DNA of 34,157 nt from Parvibaculum sp. GTDB taxonomy: Bacteria > Pseudomonadota > Alphaproteobacteria > Parvibaculales > Parvibaculaceae. Both the position numbers and the translations under genes were made by a program. Below are positions 7,765 through 15,357 of this stretch, piece by piece (within the stretch, counting starts at the first letter, position 1; every line of letters begins with the position of its first letter). A model generated the notes under the pieces. The model was not told the DNA's origin and did not search any database. It was given only the letters and a program-made list of their open reading frames with translations. The stretch lies in NCBI GenBank assembly GCA_019635965.1, contig JAHBYK010000025.1, forward strand, positions 1 to 34,157, written 5' to 3'.

Positions 7765-7929
7765 ATGGACCAGATCGACACGCCGACGCTTTTCGCGGTC
7801 AACCTTGTTCTGGCGCTGATCCTTGCAACATTCATCTGGGGCGCGAGTCCGCTTCTCGTTGCCGCGCTTGCCGGCACGCCCATCGCGCTTGGCACGATCG
7901 TCATGCTGTCGCTGACGGCAAAGGCCTAG
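7765..7929 (+). CDS. Small two-helix membrane protein, 54 aa
   Basis: GAGGAG at 7753-7758 sits six bases before ATG 7765, so I prefer this start (MDQIDTPTLF) to in-frame ATGs at 7741 and 7759. The protein is two hydrophobic segments: FAVNLVLALILATFIWGASPLL (about 10-31) and LAGTPIALGTIVMLSLTA. It is probably an inner-membrane hairpin of unknown function. It ends four bases into the convergent response-regulator gene. The well-placed ribosome-binding site and hydrophobic pattern argue that it is real. Confidence 0.6.
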   Translation: MDQIDTPTLFAVNLVLALILATFIWGASPLLVAALAGTPIALGTIVMLSLTAKA

Positions 7930-8612
7930 GGTATCAGCCGGTAACCGCCTGCTTCCGTCACCAGGATTTCGGCATTCGAGGGATCGGCCTCGATCTTCTG
8001 CCGGAGACGGTAGATATGCGTTTCGAGCGTATGTGTCGTCACGCCTGAATTGTAGCCCCAGACTTCCGTCAGCAGCATGTCGCGCCCGACGACCTTCGCG
8101 CCCGCCCGATAGAGGAACTTCAGGATCGCGGTCTCCTTTTCCGTCAAACGAACCTTCCTGTCCGCCGCGTCGGTCAGAAGTTTTGCGCTCGGCCGGAAGG
8201 AATAGGGACCGATCTTGAAAACCGCATCCTCGCTCTGTTCATGGCTGCGCAAATGCGCCCTGATCCGCGCAAGCAGCACACCGAAGCGAAAGGGCTTTGT
8301 TACATAGTCGTTCGCTCCGGCATCGAGGCCGAGGATTGTATCGGAATCGGTGTCAGCCCCCGTCAGCATGACGATCGGCACCTTGACACCAGCCTTGCGC
8401 ATCAGACGGCAGGCTTCGCGTCCGTCCATGTCCGGCAGTCCGACATCGAGCAGGACGAGATCGACATGCCGGTTGCGCGCGAGATCGAGTCCCTCTGCGG
8501 CCGTTGCCGCCTCGATACAGGAAAATTCCTCGTGCAACTGCAACTGTTCCGCGAGCGAACTGCGCAGAACATTGTCATCGTCCACGACAAGAATCTTCCT
8601 GGTTCCGTTCAT
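7926..8612 (-). CDS. OmpR/PhoB-family response regulator
   Basis: 228 residues. The receiver domain (6-120) has the acidic pocket D11-D12-D13, phospho-acceptor D56 in VLLDVGLPDMDG, switch T84 in MLTGAD, and K106 in YVTKPF. The C-terminal winged helix (about 130-228) includes LTEKETAILKFL, the GRDMLLTEVWGY recognition region, and THTLETHIYRLRQKI, as in OmpR-type DNA-binding domains. No histidine kinase lies in the window, so it is an orphan here. It starts 7 bp downstream of the TPR-sulfotransferase stop on the same strand, which implies cotranscription. Its target genes are unknown. Confidence 0.93.
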   Translation of the reverse strand: MNGTRKILVVDDDNVLRSSLAEQLQLHEEFSCIEAATAAEGLDLARNRHVDLVLLDVGLPDMDGREACRLMRKAGVKVPIVMLTGADTDSDTILGLDAGANDYVTKPFRFGVLLARIRAHLRSHEQSEDAVFKIGPYSFRPSAKLLTDAADRKVRLTEKETAILKFLYRAGAKVVGRDMLLTEVWGYNSGVTTHTLETHIYRLRQKIEADPSNAEILVTEAGGYRLIP

Positions 8613-8619
8613 GCTGCCG

Positions 8620-10512
8620 TCAAAGTGAATAGCCGAGACGATCGATATGGGGTGCGAGAATGGGAAGCACAGGCTTCATCTGTGCCTCGTAACGCCGCCA
8701 CCGCTCGGCCGAACTTGAATAGATGGGTTGTGTCACCTGCGAATAGGACGGCGTACGGATCGTGCCGCGCTGGAGCGCATGGGCGGCGGGGTCGCTCACC
8801 GCATCGTTCCATTGAAGGCCGAGGAAACGCAGCACCGGCTCCACTTCCGCCCGCAGATCGGCGACGAGATTTTCGTAGCGTACTTCCTGCACATCGAGCG
8901 GCAGCAGCTTGCGGTATTGCTGCCAGAGCGTGAAAACGCTGTCATACAAGCGCGCCGAGCCCTCAAGCGTCAGGAAATTCACCATTGCTCCGTTCGGCAC
9001 GAAGTCCTGCATGAAGCAGGAGAGCACGCAGTCCGCCGGATGGCGCAGCGCAAGAATGAACTTCGCTTCGGGAAACACCCGCGCGATGAGCCCGGCATGA
9101 ATCATGTCGAGCGGCATCTTGTTGACAACGGTCTTGCCTTCGAGATCGGCGCCCGCCTCGCGAAGCTCCTCCCAATAGACATCCCGCAGCGCCTGACGCC
9201 CGGCAGCATCAAGCGTGAGCAGCGATTTCGGATAGGCTGCCAGGGCGTTGCGCACCGAGCGCAGCAGCGGCAGCTCTTCGAACACCTGGACATCGGGATG
9301 CGCATCGAGAATCTGGTCGAGGAGCGTCGTGCCCGATCGTGGAAACCCGACGAGGAACACGGGTGCGGCTGAATGACCCGCCTCCTTGCCGATTGCAGGC
9401 AACGCCGTCATGCCGCGGAGATTTCTCTCCGTGAAGAGTTTTGAAAGCTCATCCACTTCGCCGCTGAACTTGCCGCGATCGAGATTCCTGATTTCCGGCA
9501 GGCGGTCTGTCATCGCATTCATCAGCGTGAAGTATTCGAAGGCCTTCGCCGTATCGCCCGCCTCGTCGCAGATCTGCGCCAGTTCGGAATAGAAGAGCCG
9601 GCCATCCGCTGGCGAATAGGAAGCTGCATCGACGCTTTCGAAACGTGCCCGCAGATCGCGCAGCAATGCCGGGTCGTTCTTCCGCAAGCGCCGCTGCGCC
9701 CTTGCCCAGACGCGAAGCGCAGGCGCATTGGAGGGATGCCCCGCCAGCACCTTGTCCGCGATGGCAAGCGCCTCGTCGAGTTCGCCGAGCCGCTCATGTG
9801 CTGCCGCGAGAACCGTGAGGATCTGCACCGGCGGCTCGGCAAACGGCTCCAGCGCCCGCCGGCAATAGCGCACCGTCTCCCGGAACAGGCCAGCGTCATT
9901 CGCCGCCGCCGCCGCCCGCATATAGCCGGATGCCTCGCCGGGCGTGAGCGCGATCAGCCGCTCGAACGCCTCTATCGCCTCGCTATAGCGTGCGATGTCC
10001 TTGTAGAGCTGGCCGCGATTGAGAAAGATGTCGGGATAGGCGGGATTGATCGACTCCGCTCGCTGATAGGATATGAGCGCCTCGTCCGTCTTGCCCTGAT
10101 CGCGCTGTGCATTGCCGAGATTGACCCAGACATTCACATGATGCGGCATCAGCGCCGCAGCGGTGGCGATCATCTTTTCCGCCTTGTCGGCCGCACCATT
10201 GGCGAGTGCGACAAGACCGAGGAGGTGCAGCGCATCGGGGTTTTTCGGCTCTGCCTGCAACACCGCAGCAGCCGCCTTCGCCGCATGTTCGAGCCGGCCC
10301 GCCGCAAGATGAGCACCGCCGAGCTGCAGCAGGCGGCGCCTGTCGGCCTCGTTCAGCGCGGGCGCGGCCGGCCTCCCCCCCGGCCCCGCCATGCCGGGCA
10401 GTCCACCGCCCGCCGAAGGCGGCAGGCCGACGGTCGGCCGGAAGCCGCCTTGCGGCACAAAGCCGGGCTTGAAGGGCTTGCCGGGCCCCTTGGGCGGCGG
10501 AGATTTCGTCAT
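8620..10512 (-). CDS. TPR-repeat protein with C-terminal sulfotransferase domain
   Basis: 630 residues from M at 10512 (MTKSPPPKGPG); the frame extends further upstream, but that part looks non-coding. A Pro/Gly-rich linker (1-50) leads to tetratricopeptide repeats (about 55-340; for example NPDALHLLGLVALANG, VNVWVNLGNAQRDQG, DIFLNRGQLYKDI). A PAPS-dependent sulfotransferase domain follows: 5'-phosphosulfate loop GFPRSGTTLLDQIL (389-402) and a 3'-phosphate segment near LRHPADCVLSCF. This TPR-sulfotransferase architecture is common in Alphaproteobacteria; known relatives of the catalytic domain sulfate carbohydrates, lipids or proteins. The acceptor is unknown. It lies directly upstream of a response regulator, an unusual partner, and two further sulfotransferases occur 3-5 kb away. 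Confidence 0.88.
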   Translation of the reverse strand: MTKSPPPKGPGKPFKPGFVPQGGFRPTVGLPPSAGGGLPGMAGPGGRPAAPALNEADRRRLLQLGGAHLAAGRLEHAAKAAAAVLQAEPKNPDALHLLGLVALANGAADKAEKMIATAAALMPHHVNVWVNLGNAQRDQGKTDEALISYQRAESINPAYPDIFLNRGQLYKDIARYSEAIEAFERLIALTPGEASGYMRAAAAANDAGLFRETVRYCRRALEPFAEPPVQILTVLAAAHERLGELDEALAIADKVLAGHPSNAPALRVWARAQRRLRKNDPALLRDLRARFESVDAASYSPADGRLFYSELAQICDEAGDTAKAFEYFTLMNAMTDRLPEIRNLDRGKFSGEVDELSKLFTERNLRGMTALPAIGKEAGHSAAPVFLVGFPRSGTTLLDQILDAHPDVQVFEELPLLRSVRNALAAYPKSLLTLDAAGRQALRDVYWEELREAGADLEGKTVVNKMPLDMIHAGLIARVFPEAKFILALRHPADCVLSCFMQDFVPNGAMVNFLTLEGSARLYDSVFTLWQQYRKLLPLDVQEVRYENLVADLRAEVEPVLRFLGLQWNDAVSDPAAHALQRGTIRTPSYSQVTQPIYSSSAERWRRYEAQMKPVLPILAPHIDRLGYSL

Positions 10513-10718
10513 GACGGGAATACGCTGCGATGCATGGCCGGACCGGCGCGGAGTGTGCCACAGCCAGGGGCCCGGACCAATGCCTTCAGACCCGTGGCGC
10601 AAGCTGCCGCCTGCCCGGCAGATTTTGCCTCCGGCGCGGCGGCAGCAGCGGAGAGGCCCGGAAAAAGCGGCGGAAAGCCGCGGTTCGCCGATGGCCCGCT
10701 CCTTGCTCCGTCAGTCGC

Positions 10719-11474
10719 ATGACCGAGATCGCCGCCACATCCATCGCCCCTCACCAGACGCCAGGCAAGCGCAACATGGCCTCGGCCGCCTTTGCGGAAC
10801 TGCGCCAGGCGCGTCTCGAAGGCAGGGCCCCGGCGGGAAGCGATCTCACCTTCGACGACCTTGTCGACACGCTGAACCCGCTGCAGCAGATCCCGATCGT
10901 CTCGGAAATCTACCGCCATGTCACCGGCGACCGGATCAGCCCTCCGGCCCGTGTCGCAGGGGGAACGCTTTATGGCGGGCCGATCGGCGGCGTCGCCGCG
11001 GTCATGAGCCTCGCCATCTCCGGCAATGAGGATATGGGCGCCGGCGACGCGCTTCTCGCCTCGCTGCTCGGCACCGGTAACAACGCGGCGCCGGAAACCC
11101 TCACGGCCAAGGCGGAGAAGCCCGCCCCCGCCGAAGAGGCCGCGCGAAGCGCTGCGCAGGAAGCGCCGCTCACCACGGCATCGGTCCTGCCGCAGCGCCC
11201 GGCCGAGGCTCCGGCCCGCCCGGCAGCCACCACCGCCGCCGCACCCGCAGCACCGATGGCAAAGCTGAGCCCGGAAGCCTTCGACGCACTGCTCAACTCC
11301 TTCGCCGATCCCGCGGCCTTGCGCGATGCGACGGCAAACCTCCTCGATGCGGATGAGGATGAAGCGGTGCTCCTTTCCTCGCCCGCCACCGGCCCGTCGC
11401 CCGCCGATGCAGGCCTTGTGATGGCGATGCAGCAGGCGATGGACAAATATGAAGCGCTGCAGAAGGGCCGCTAG
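10719..11474 (+). CDS. Hypothetical protein with conserved N-terminal block and Ala/Pro-rich linker
   Basis: 251 residues from ATG 10719; an upstream frame extension is antisense to the sulfotransferase and rejected. The N-terminal part (about 35-100) looks conserved: DLVDTLNPLQQIPIVSEIYRH, then GDRISPPARVAGGTLYGGPIGGVAA, a glycine-rich hydrophobic stretch that might touch a membrane. Residues about 125-185 are an Ala/Pro-rich, low-complexity linker, and the C-terminus is helical and acidic. I do not know a function. It is divergent from the TPR-sulfotransferase (206-bp gap without obvious signals) and 46 bp upstream of the YkuD gene, so it may share a transcript with it. Confidence 0.72.
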   Translation: MTEIAATSIAPHQTPGKRNMASAAFAELRQARLEGRAPAGSDLTFDDLVDTLNPLQQIPIVSEIYRHVTGDRISPPARVAGGTLYGGPIGGVAAVMSLAISGNEDMGAGDALLASLLGTGNNAAPETLTAKAEKPAPAEEAARSAAQEAPLTTASVLPQRPAEAPARPAATTAAAPAAPMAKLSPEAFDALLNSFADPAALRDATANLLDADEDEAVLLSSPATGPSPADAGLVMAMQQAMDKYEALQKGR

Positions 11475-11520
11475 TTGAAGGCTGGCCGGGCTCCTCTTTC
11501 CCGCCTAATCTCGCTGCGTC

Positions 11521-12066
11521 ATGACACCCACCGCGCTTCTCGATGAAATTCTCGTCACCGCCACCCCCGGCAGCACGACCGGCCTGCTGACGGCAGGCGG
11601 CGACCGCTTCGAATGTTCGCTCGGCCGCGCGGGCCTTGTCTCCGTCAAGCGCGAAGGCGATGGCGGCACGCCCACCGGCACCTTCCCGCTTCGCGCACTC
11701 CGCTACCGCGCCGACCGCCTGACCGCGCCCGAAACCGCGCTCCCCGTGGCGGCGATGGCGGAGGATGACGGCTGGTGCGATGCGCCGGACGATGCGAACT
11801 ACAACAGGCCCGTGAAACATCCCTATCCGGCCAGCGCCGAAAGGATGTGGCGCGAGGATCATCTCTACGATCTCGTGGTCATTCTCGGCCAGAACGACGA
11901 TCCCGTAGTGGCCGGCGCCGGCAGCGCGATCTTCTTTCATCTGGCAAAGGAAACGGATGGAGGCCTCCGCCCGACGGAAGGCTGCATCGCGCTTCGCCTG
12001 CCAGACATGCTGAAAGTGCTGTCGCGCTGTGGCCCCGGCACCGTCATGCGGATCGAGATGCGCTAG
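11521..12066 (+). CDS. L,D-transpeptidase-like (YkuD) domain protein
   Basis: 181 residues. The YkuD catalytic motif is present: H140 in AIFFHLAK, then C155 in RPTEGCIAL (H-x14-S/T-x-G-C pattern), with GTPTGTFPL (49-57) matching the G-x-T-P-x-G-x-F strand. Family members cross-link peptidoglycan or attach lipoproteins with a nucleophilic cysteine. Unlike most of them, no signal peptide, membrane segment or LysM domain is visible, as in the short DUF-type YkuD proteins of Alphaproteobacteria; export may occur another way or the role may differ. It overlaps the convergent yggS stop by four bases. Confidence 0.85.
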   Translation: MTPTALLDEILVTATPGSTTGLLTAGGDRFECSLGRAGLVSVKREGDGGTPTGTFPLRALRYRADRLTAPETALPVAAMAEDDGWCDAPDDANYNRPVKHPYPASAERMWREDHLYDLVVILGQNDDPVVAGAGSAIFFHLAKETDGGLRPTEGCIALRLPDMLKVLSRCGPGTVMRIEMR

Positions 12067-12755
12067 CCGCGCACACCGAACAGCGCGCTGCCGACACGCA
12101 CATGCGTGGCGCCGAGCCGCACCGCGGTTTCGAAATCGCTGCTCATGCCCATCGAGAGTTTCGAAAGCCCGTTGCGCCGCGCAATCTTTTCGAGCAGCGC
12201 GAAGTGGAGCGCGGGTTCCTCGCCGACGGGGGGAATGCACATCAGCCCCTCGATCTCGAGTTTCCATTCCTCGCGGCAGCGGCTGATGAAGCCATCCGCT
12301 TCTTGCGGCGCGATGCCCGCCTTCTGTGCTTCCTCGCCCGTATTCACCTGCACAAAGAGACGCGGCAGCGCCCTTCCCTTCTCGCGCGCCTTGACGAGCG
12401 CCAGCGCCAGTTTCTCGCGGTCGAGCGTGTGGAACACATCGAAGAGCGCCAGCGCATCATCGAGCTTGTTCGTCTGCAAGGGACCGATGAGATGCAGTTC
12501 AAGACCGGAAAAGCGCGCGCGAAGCGTGGGCCATTTCGCCGCCGCTTCCTGCACGCGGTTCTCGCCGAAGACGCGCTGGCCGGCTTCGATCAGGGGCAGG
12601 ATGTCCGCTTCGCCAAAGGTTTTCGACACGGCAATCAGCGTCACATCGCGCGGATCGCGCCCCGCCTCGCGCGCCGCCATGCCGATACGGCGGCGAATAT
12701 CGGCAAGCCGCGTGGCCGCATCGCCGGGACTGGTATCTCTCGCCACGCCTGTCAT
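12063..12755 (-). CDS. YggS-type pyridoxal-phosphate homeostasis protein
   Basis: 230 residues, the standard length. This is a single-domain PLP-binding TIM barrel that buffers free PLP and affects amino-acid and keto-acid balance; it has no known catalytic reaction. K45 in IAVSKTF is the PLP lysine. Also visible are FGENRVQEA (63-71), HLIGPLQTNK (88-97), VQVNTGEEAQKAG (135-147), LSMGMSSDFETAV (200-212) and the phosphate-site end VRVGSALFG. ATG at 12755 has a strong GGAGAG just upstream on the minus strand. It is divergent from the ThiE-like gene (69 bp between starts). Confidence 0.93.
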   Translation of the reverse strand: MTGVARDTSPGDAATRLADIRRRIGMAAREAGRDPRDVTLIAVSKTFGEADILPLIEAGQRVFGENRVQEAAAKWPTLRARFSGLELHLIGPLQTNKLDDALALFDVFHTLDREKLALALVKAREKGRALPRLFVQVNTGEEAQKAGIAPQEADGFISRCREEWKLEIEGLMCIPPVGEEPALHFALLEKIARRNGLSKLSMGMSSDFETAVRLGATHVRVGSALFGVRG

Positions 12756-12824
12756 AGTCTCTCCTCGAATGATGGGATCGAAACTAGTGTCAGGCGCGCA
12801 CGGAGACAAGCGGAGCGGATGGTG

Positions 12825-13439
12825 ATGAAGATCGAGCGCGCGGCACGATGGCTTTCGGGCGGCAAAGCCAGGGTTGCGCTGATAGCGATGACCGATCCGT
12901 TGCGCCTGCCCGATGCGGAAGCGGCGCTTCGCGCCCTGCCGCGGGGCGCGGCGCTGATCTGGCGCGCCTATGGCGAGGAGGTAAGCCTTGCCCGGCTTCG
13001 CCGACTTACCGCCCTCGCCCATCGCAAGCATGTCCTGCTTCTTGTGGCGGGACGGCCGGCGCTTGCCGCGCGGACAGGCATGATGGGGATTCATCTGCCG
13101 GAACATGAAGTGCGGCGCGGGCGAAGCGGCGAGTATGTGATTGGCCGCCGCACCGCGCACCGCATCATGATGCTCACCGCCGCCTGCCATTCCGAAGCCG
13201 CGATCCGCCGCGCGGCGGAAGCGGGCGCAGGCGCGGTTCTTATCTCGCCTGTCTTTGCGACGAAAAGCCATGAAGGAGCAAAGCCGCTCGGCCTTCTCCG
13301 CTTTGCGCAGCTAGCGCGGCTCGCGCGCCGGCTCGGCCTGATCCCTTACGCGCTTGGCGGCATCACCTCGGAGCGCCATGTCCGCCGCCTCAGGGGCGCG
13401 GGCGCGGCGGGCATCGCGGGCATCGGCTTTCTTGGCTGA
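12825..13439 (+). CDS. Thiamine-phosphate-synthase-like (ThiE/TenI superfamily) protein
   Basis: About 204 residues from ATG 12825 (GGAG nine bases upstream); ATG at 12819 is an in-frame alternative. A TenI/ThiE barrel is visible from GIHLPEHEV, ACHSEAAIRRAAEAGAGAVLISPVFATKSHEGAKPLG and YALGGIT, which form the diphosphate-binding half. The usual ThiE start, with its Q-x-R-x-K pyrimidine-diphosphate site, is replaced by LIWRAYGEE. Whether it still condenses HMP-PP with thiazole phosphate is therefore doubtful; a TenI-like or altered role is possible. It sits back-to-back with yggS, so a vitamin-cofactor link is conceivable but unproven. Confidence 0.78.
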   Translation: MKIERAARWLSGGKARVALIAMTDPLRLPDAEAALRALPRGAALIWRAYGEEVSLARLRRLTALAHRKHVLLLVAGRPALAARTGMMGIHLPEHEVRRGRSGEYVIGRRTAHRIMMLTAACHSEAAIRRAAEAGAGAVLISPVFATKSHEGAKPLGLLRFAQLARLARRLGLIPYALGGITSERHVRRLRGAGAAGIAGIGFLG

Positions 13440-13442
13440 GGC

Positions 13443-14279
13443 TCAATAGCCTTCGGGAACATAGCCGAACCGCGCCATTTGCTGGCGGTGGGCGGAGACG
13501 ATGCGCGCCACCTGTTCAGGTGTCAGCACATCGCGCCATTGATCCCTTTTCCCCTCGCGGAAGAAGGCCGGCGCATGGGCCGGCTTCTCGCGGAAGCCAT
13601 GCGTTTCCTCGAGCGCTTTCAAGGTACCGAAGGAGGACAGACGTACCGCGCGCTCAAGCCGTTCCTGCGGCGGCGCAAGGCCGAGAAATCTTGCCACCAC
13701 GCCGAACTGCCCGAGCGGGTCGGCGATGAGGTCCTCATAGCGGACAACGAGAAGCTGCGGACTTGGTTGCGCTGTCCAGCTTCGTACATGTTCCGACCAG
13801 GTGGAAAACACTTCCGGCATCAGAAACGCGTTCATCGGCGCGCCGGCATTCGGGCTGCCCATGATGCCGATCATCCTGTCGATATCGACATTGAAATGAT
13901 GCCGGGCCGACAGCACCACATCGAGCGGGTTGCGCACGATATAGATGGCGCCCGCCGTGACATCCATGTTGATGAGCGGATAGCCATGTGCGAGCCCGAG
14001 ATAGTTGTGCGTTTTCACGAAAACGGAGTCGTGAAAGACCTTGGTCATGTCGGCCTGGCCGAGCAGACGGATACGCGCAAGTTCCTGGGGCGGCAGCTCG
14101 TCGAGAGGTTTGCTGGCATGGGGCTCCGCCCAGCTCCTGAACGCCTCGCCGAGACAGAAATCGTCGAGCCGGTCGAGCGGCACGGGCTCATGCACATCGC
14201 GCAGGAGATTGTGCAGGAAAGACCGCATCCATGTATTGCCGGATTTCGGATAGGATGCGAGCCAGATCAGCGCGCCCAT
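13443..14279 (-). CDS. Sulfotransferase-domain protein, copy 2 of a tandem pair
   Basis: 278 residues. The PAPS 5'-phosphosulfate loop YPKSGNTWMRSFL (10-22) is complete, and IYIVRNPLDVVLSARHHF supplies the Arg (and a nearby Ser) of the 3'-phosphate site. LVVRYEDLIADP, FREGKRDQWRDVLTPEQV and the C-terminal MARFGYVPEGY complete a cytosolic sulfotransferase-type fold. The acceptor is unknown; heptosides, glycolipids or steroids are all possible for the family. Its first 25 residues are nearly identical to those of the gene just upstream (14313-15188), and similarity continues to the C-terminus, so the two arose by duplication. They are 33 bp apart and probably share a transcript. Confidence 0.9.
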   Translation of the reverse strand: MGALIWLASYPKSGNTWMRSFLHNLLRDVHEPVPLDRLDDFCLGEAFRSWAEPHASKPLDELPPQELARIRLLGQADMTKVFHDSVFVKTHNYLGLAHGYPLINMDVTAGAIYIVRNPLDVVLSARHHFNVDIDRMIGIMGSPNAGAPMNAFLMPEVFSTWSEHVRSWTAQPSPQLLVVRYEDLIADPLGQFGVVARFLGLAPPQERLERAVRLSSFGTLKALEETHGFREKPAHAPAFFREGKRDQWRDVLTPEQVARIVSAHRQQMARFGYVPEGY

Positions 14280-14312
14280 GAGACTGTGCCGTTCCCTTGC
14301 AGCCGCATCACA

Positions 14313-15188
14313 TCAGGCCGTGGCGGCGGATGAGGATGCAGGCACCGCGTCGCGGTAATCTTCCGGAATATAGCCGAAGCGGTCCATCTGCTCGTGATGG
14401 ACGGAAATGATCTGCCGGACCTGATCGGGCGTCAGTTTTTCGCGCCACTGGTCGCGCTTGCCTTCCCGGAAAAAACTTTGCGAGGTCTTCGGCCGTTCCT
14501 TGAAACCTTCCTTCTCTTCCTGCGCCTTCAGCACCTTGAAGGAGGAAAAACGGATCGCCCGCTCGAGCCGTTCGGGCGAAGGCTTCAGCCCGAGGAAATT
14601 CGTCACCGTCTTGAAACTCTTTTTCGGCTTGTCGAGCATGTCCTCGTATCGCATGACAAGAAGACCGGGGCTCGGGCGCCGCGTCCATGTGCGGACATGC
14701 GTGGACCAGGAGCCGTAATGTTCGGCGACGTGACGTTCATGCGTAGTCGTACTCGCATCCTCGCTCGCCATAAGCACAATCGCTTCTTCCAGCGAAATGC
14801 CGAAATGTGGCGCCATGGAAATCACGACATCGAGCGGGTTGCGCACGATGTAGATGGCGCCCGCCGTCACCTCCATGTTCTGGAGCGGCGCGCCCATATA
14901 TTCGCCCAGATAGTCATGCGTCTTGACGAAGACGGAGTCGGGAAAGACGGTTGTGAAGTCGCGCTGCACCTGCATCCGGTAGCGCGCGATTTCTTCCTCG
15001 CTGAGCTGTTCCGGCGGCGTCGCGGTGTATTTCCTGTACCAGCCGGCGGCCGAACCGCTCAGGCAGAAATCGTCGATCTCGTTCACGCTGACGGGCTTGT
15101 GGCTGTTCCTGAACAGGTTGTGCAGGAAGCTGCGCATCCATGTGTTGCCGGACTTCGGGTAGGAGGCAAGCCAGATCAGGGCGCCCAT
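14313..15188 (-). CDS. Sulfotransferase-domain protein, copy 1 of a tandem pair
   Basis: 291 residues from M at 15188 (MGALIWLASYPKSGNTW); sequence upstream in the same frame is non-coding. Motifs are the same as in the neighbouring copy: YPKSGNTWMRSFLHN (PAPS loop), IYIVRNPLDVVISMAPHF, LLVMRYEDMLDKP, FREGKRDQWREKLTPDQV and DRFGYIPEDY. The middle of the protein, which should define the acceptor pocket, differs more (for example VAEHYGSWSTHVRTW), suggesting divergence of substrate after duplication. The C-terminus has an extra Ala/Ser tail (AVPASSSAATA). It is the first gene of the pair. Confidence 0.9.
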   Translation of the reverse strand: MGALIWLASYPKSGNTWMRSFLHNLFRNSHKPVSVNEIDDFCLSGSAAGWYRKYTATPPEQLSEEEIARYRMQVQRDFTTVFPDSVFVKTHDYLGEYMGAPLQNMEVTAGAIYIVRNPLDVVISMAPHFGISLEEAIVLMASEDASTTTHERHVAEHYGSWSTHVRTWTRRPSPGLLVMRYEDMLDKPKKSFKTVTNFLGLKPSPERLERAIRFSSFKVLKAQEEKEGFKERPKTSQSFFREGKRDQWREKLTPDQVRQIISVHHEQMDRFGYIPEDYRDAVPASSSAATA

Positions 15189-15283
15189 GTTCAAGTTCCT
15201 CAAATCGTAGAGCCCGACTCCTAGCAAGCATGGCGGCCAAAGGCCAGAACCTCTGCACAAGGCAATCGGCACAAGGAGCGTGC

Positions 15284-15316
15284 AAATAAAAAGAGCGGGC
15301 CCGAAAGCCCGCTCTT
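15284..15316 (-). terminator. Rho-independent terminator of the porin gene
   Basis: Ten-base perfect stem AAGAGCGGGC (15291-15300) / GCCCGCTCTT (15307-15316), six-base loop, and on the minus strand a T-rich tail (complement of GCAAATAAAAA at 15282-15292). It lies 41 bp after the porin stop in the right orientation. This is the clearest intrinsic terminator in the window. Confidence 0.9.
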
Positions 15317-15357
15317 CAAACTTGCCGTTCTCTGTGAACGTTCTGTCGCCGAAGCGA

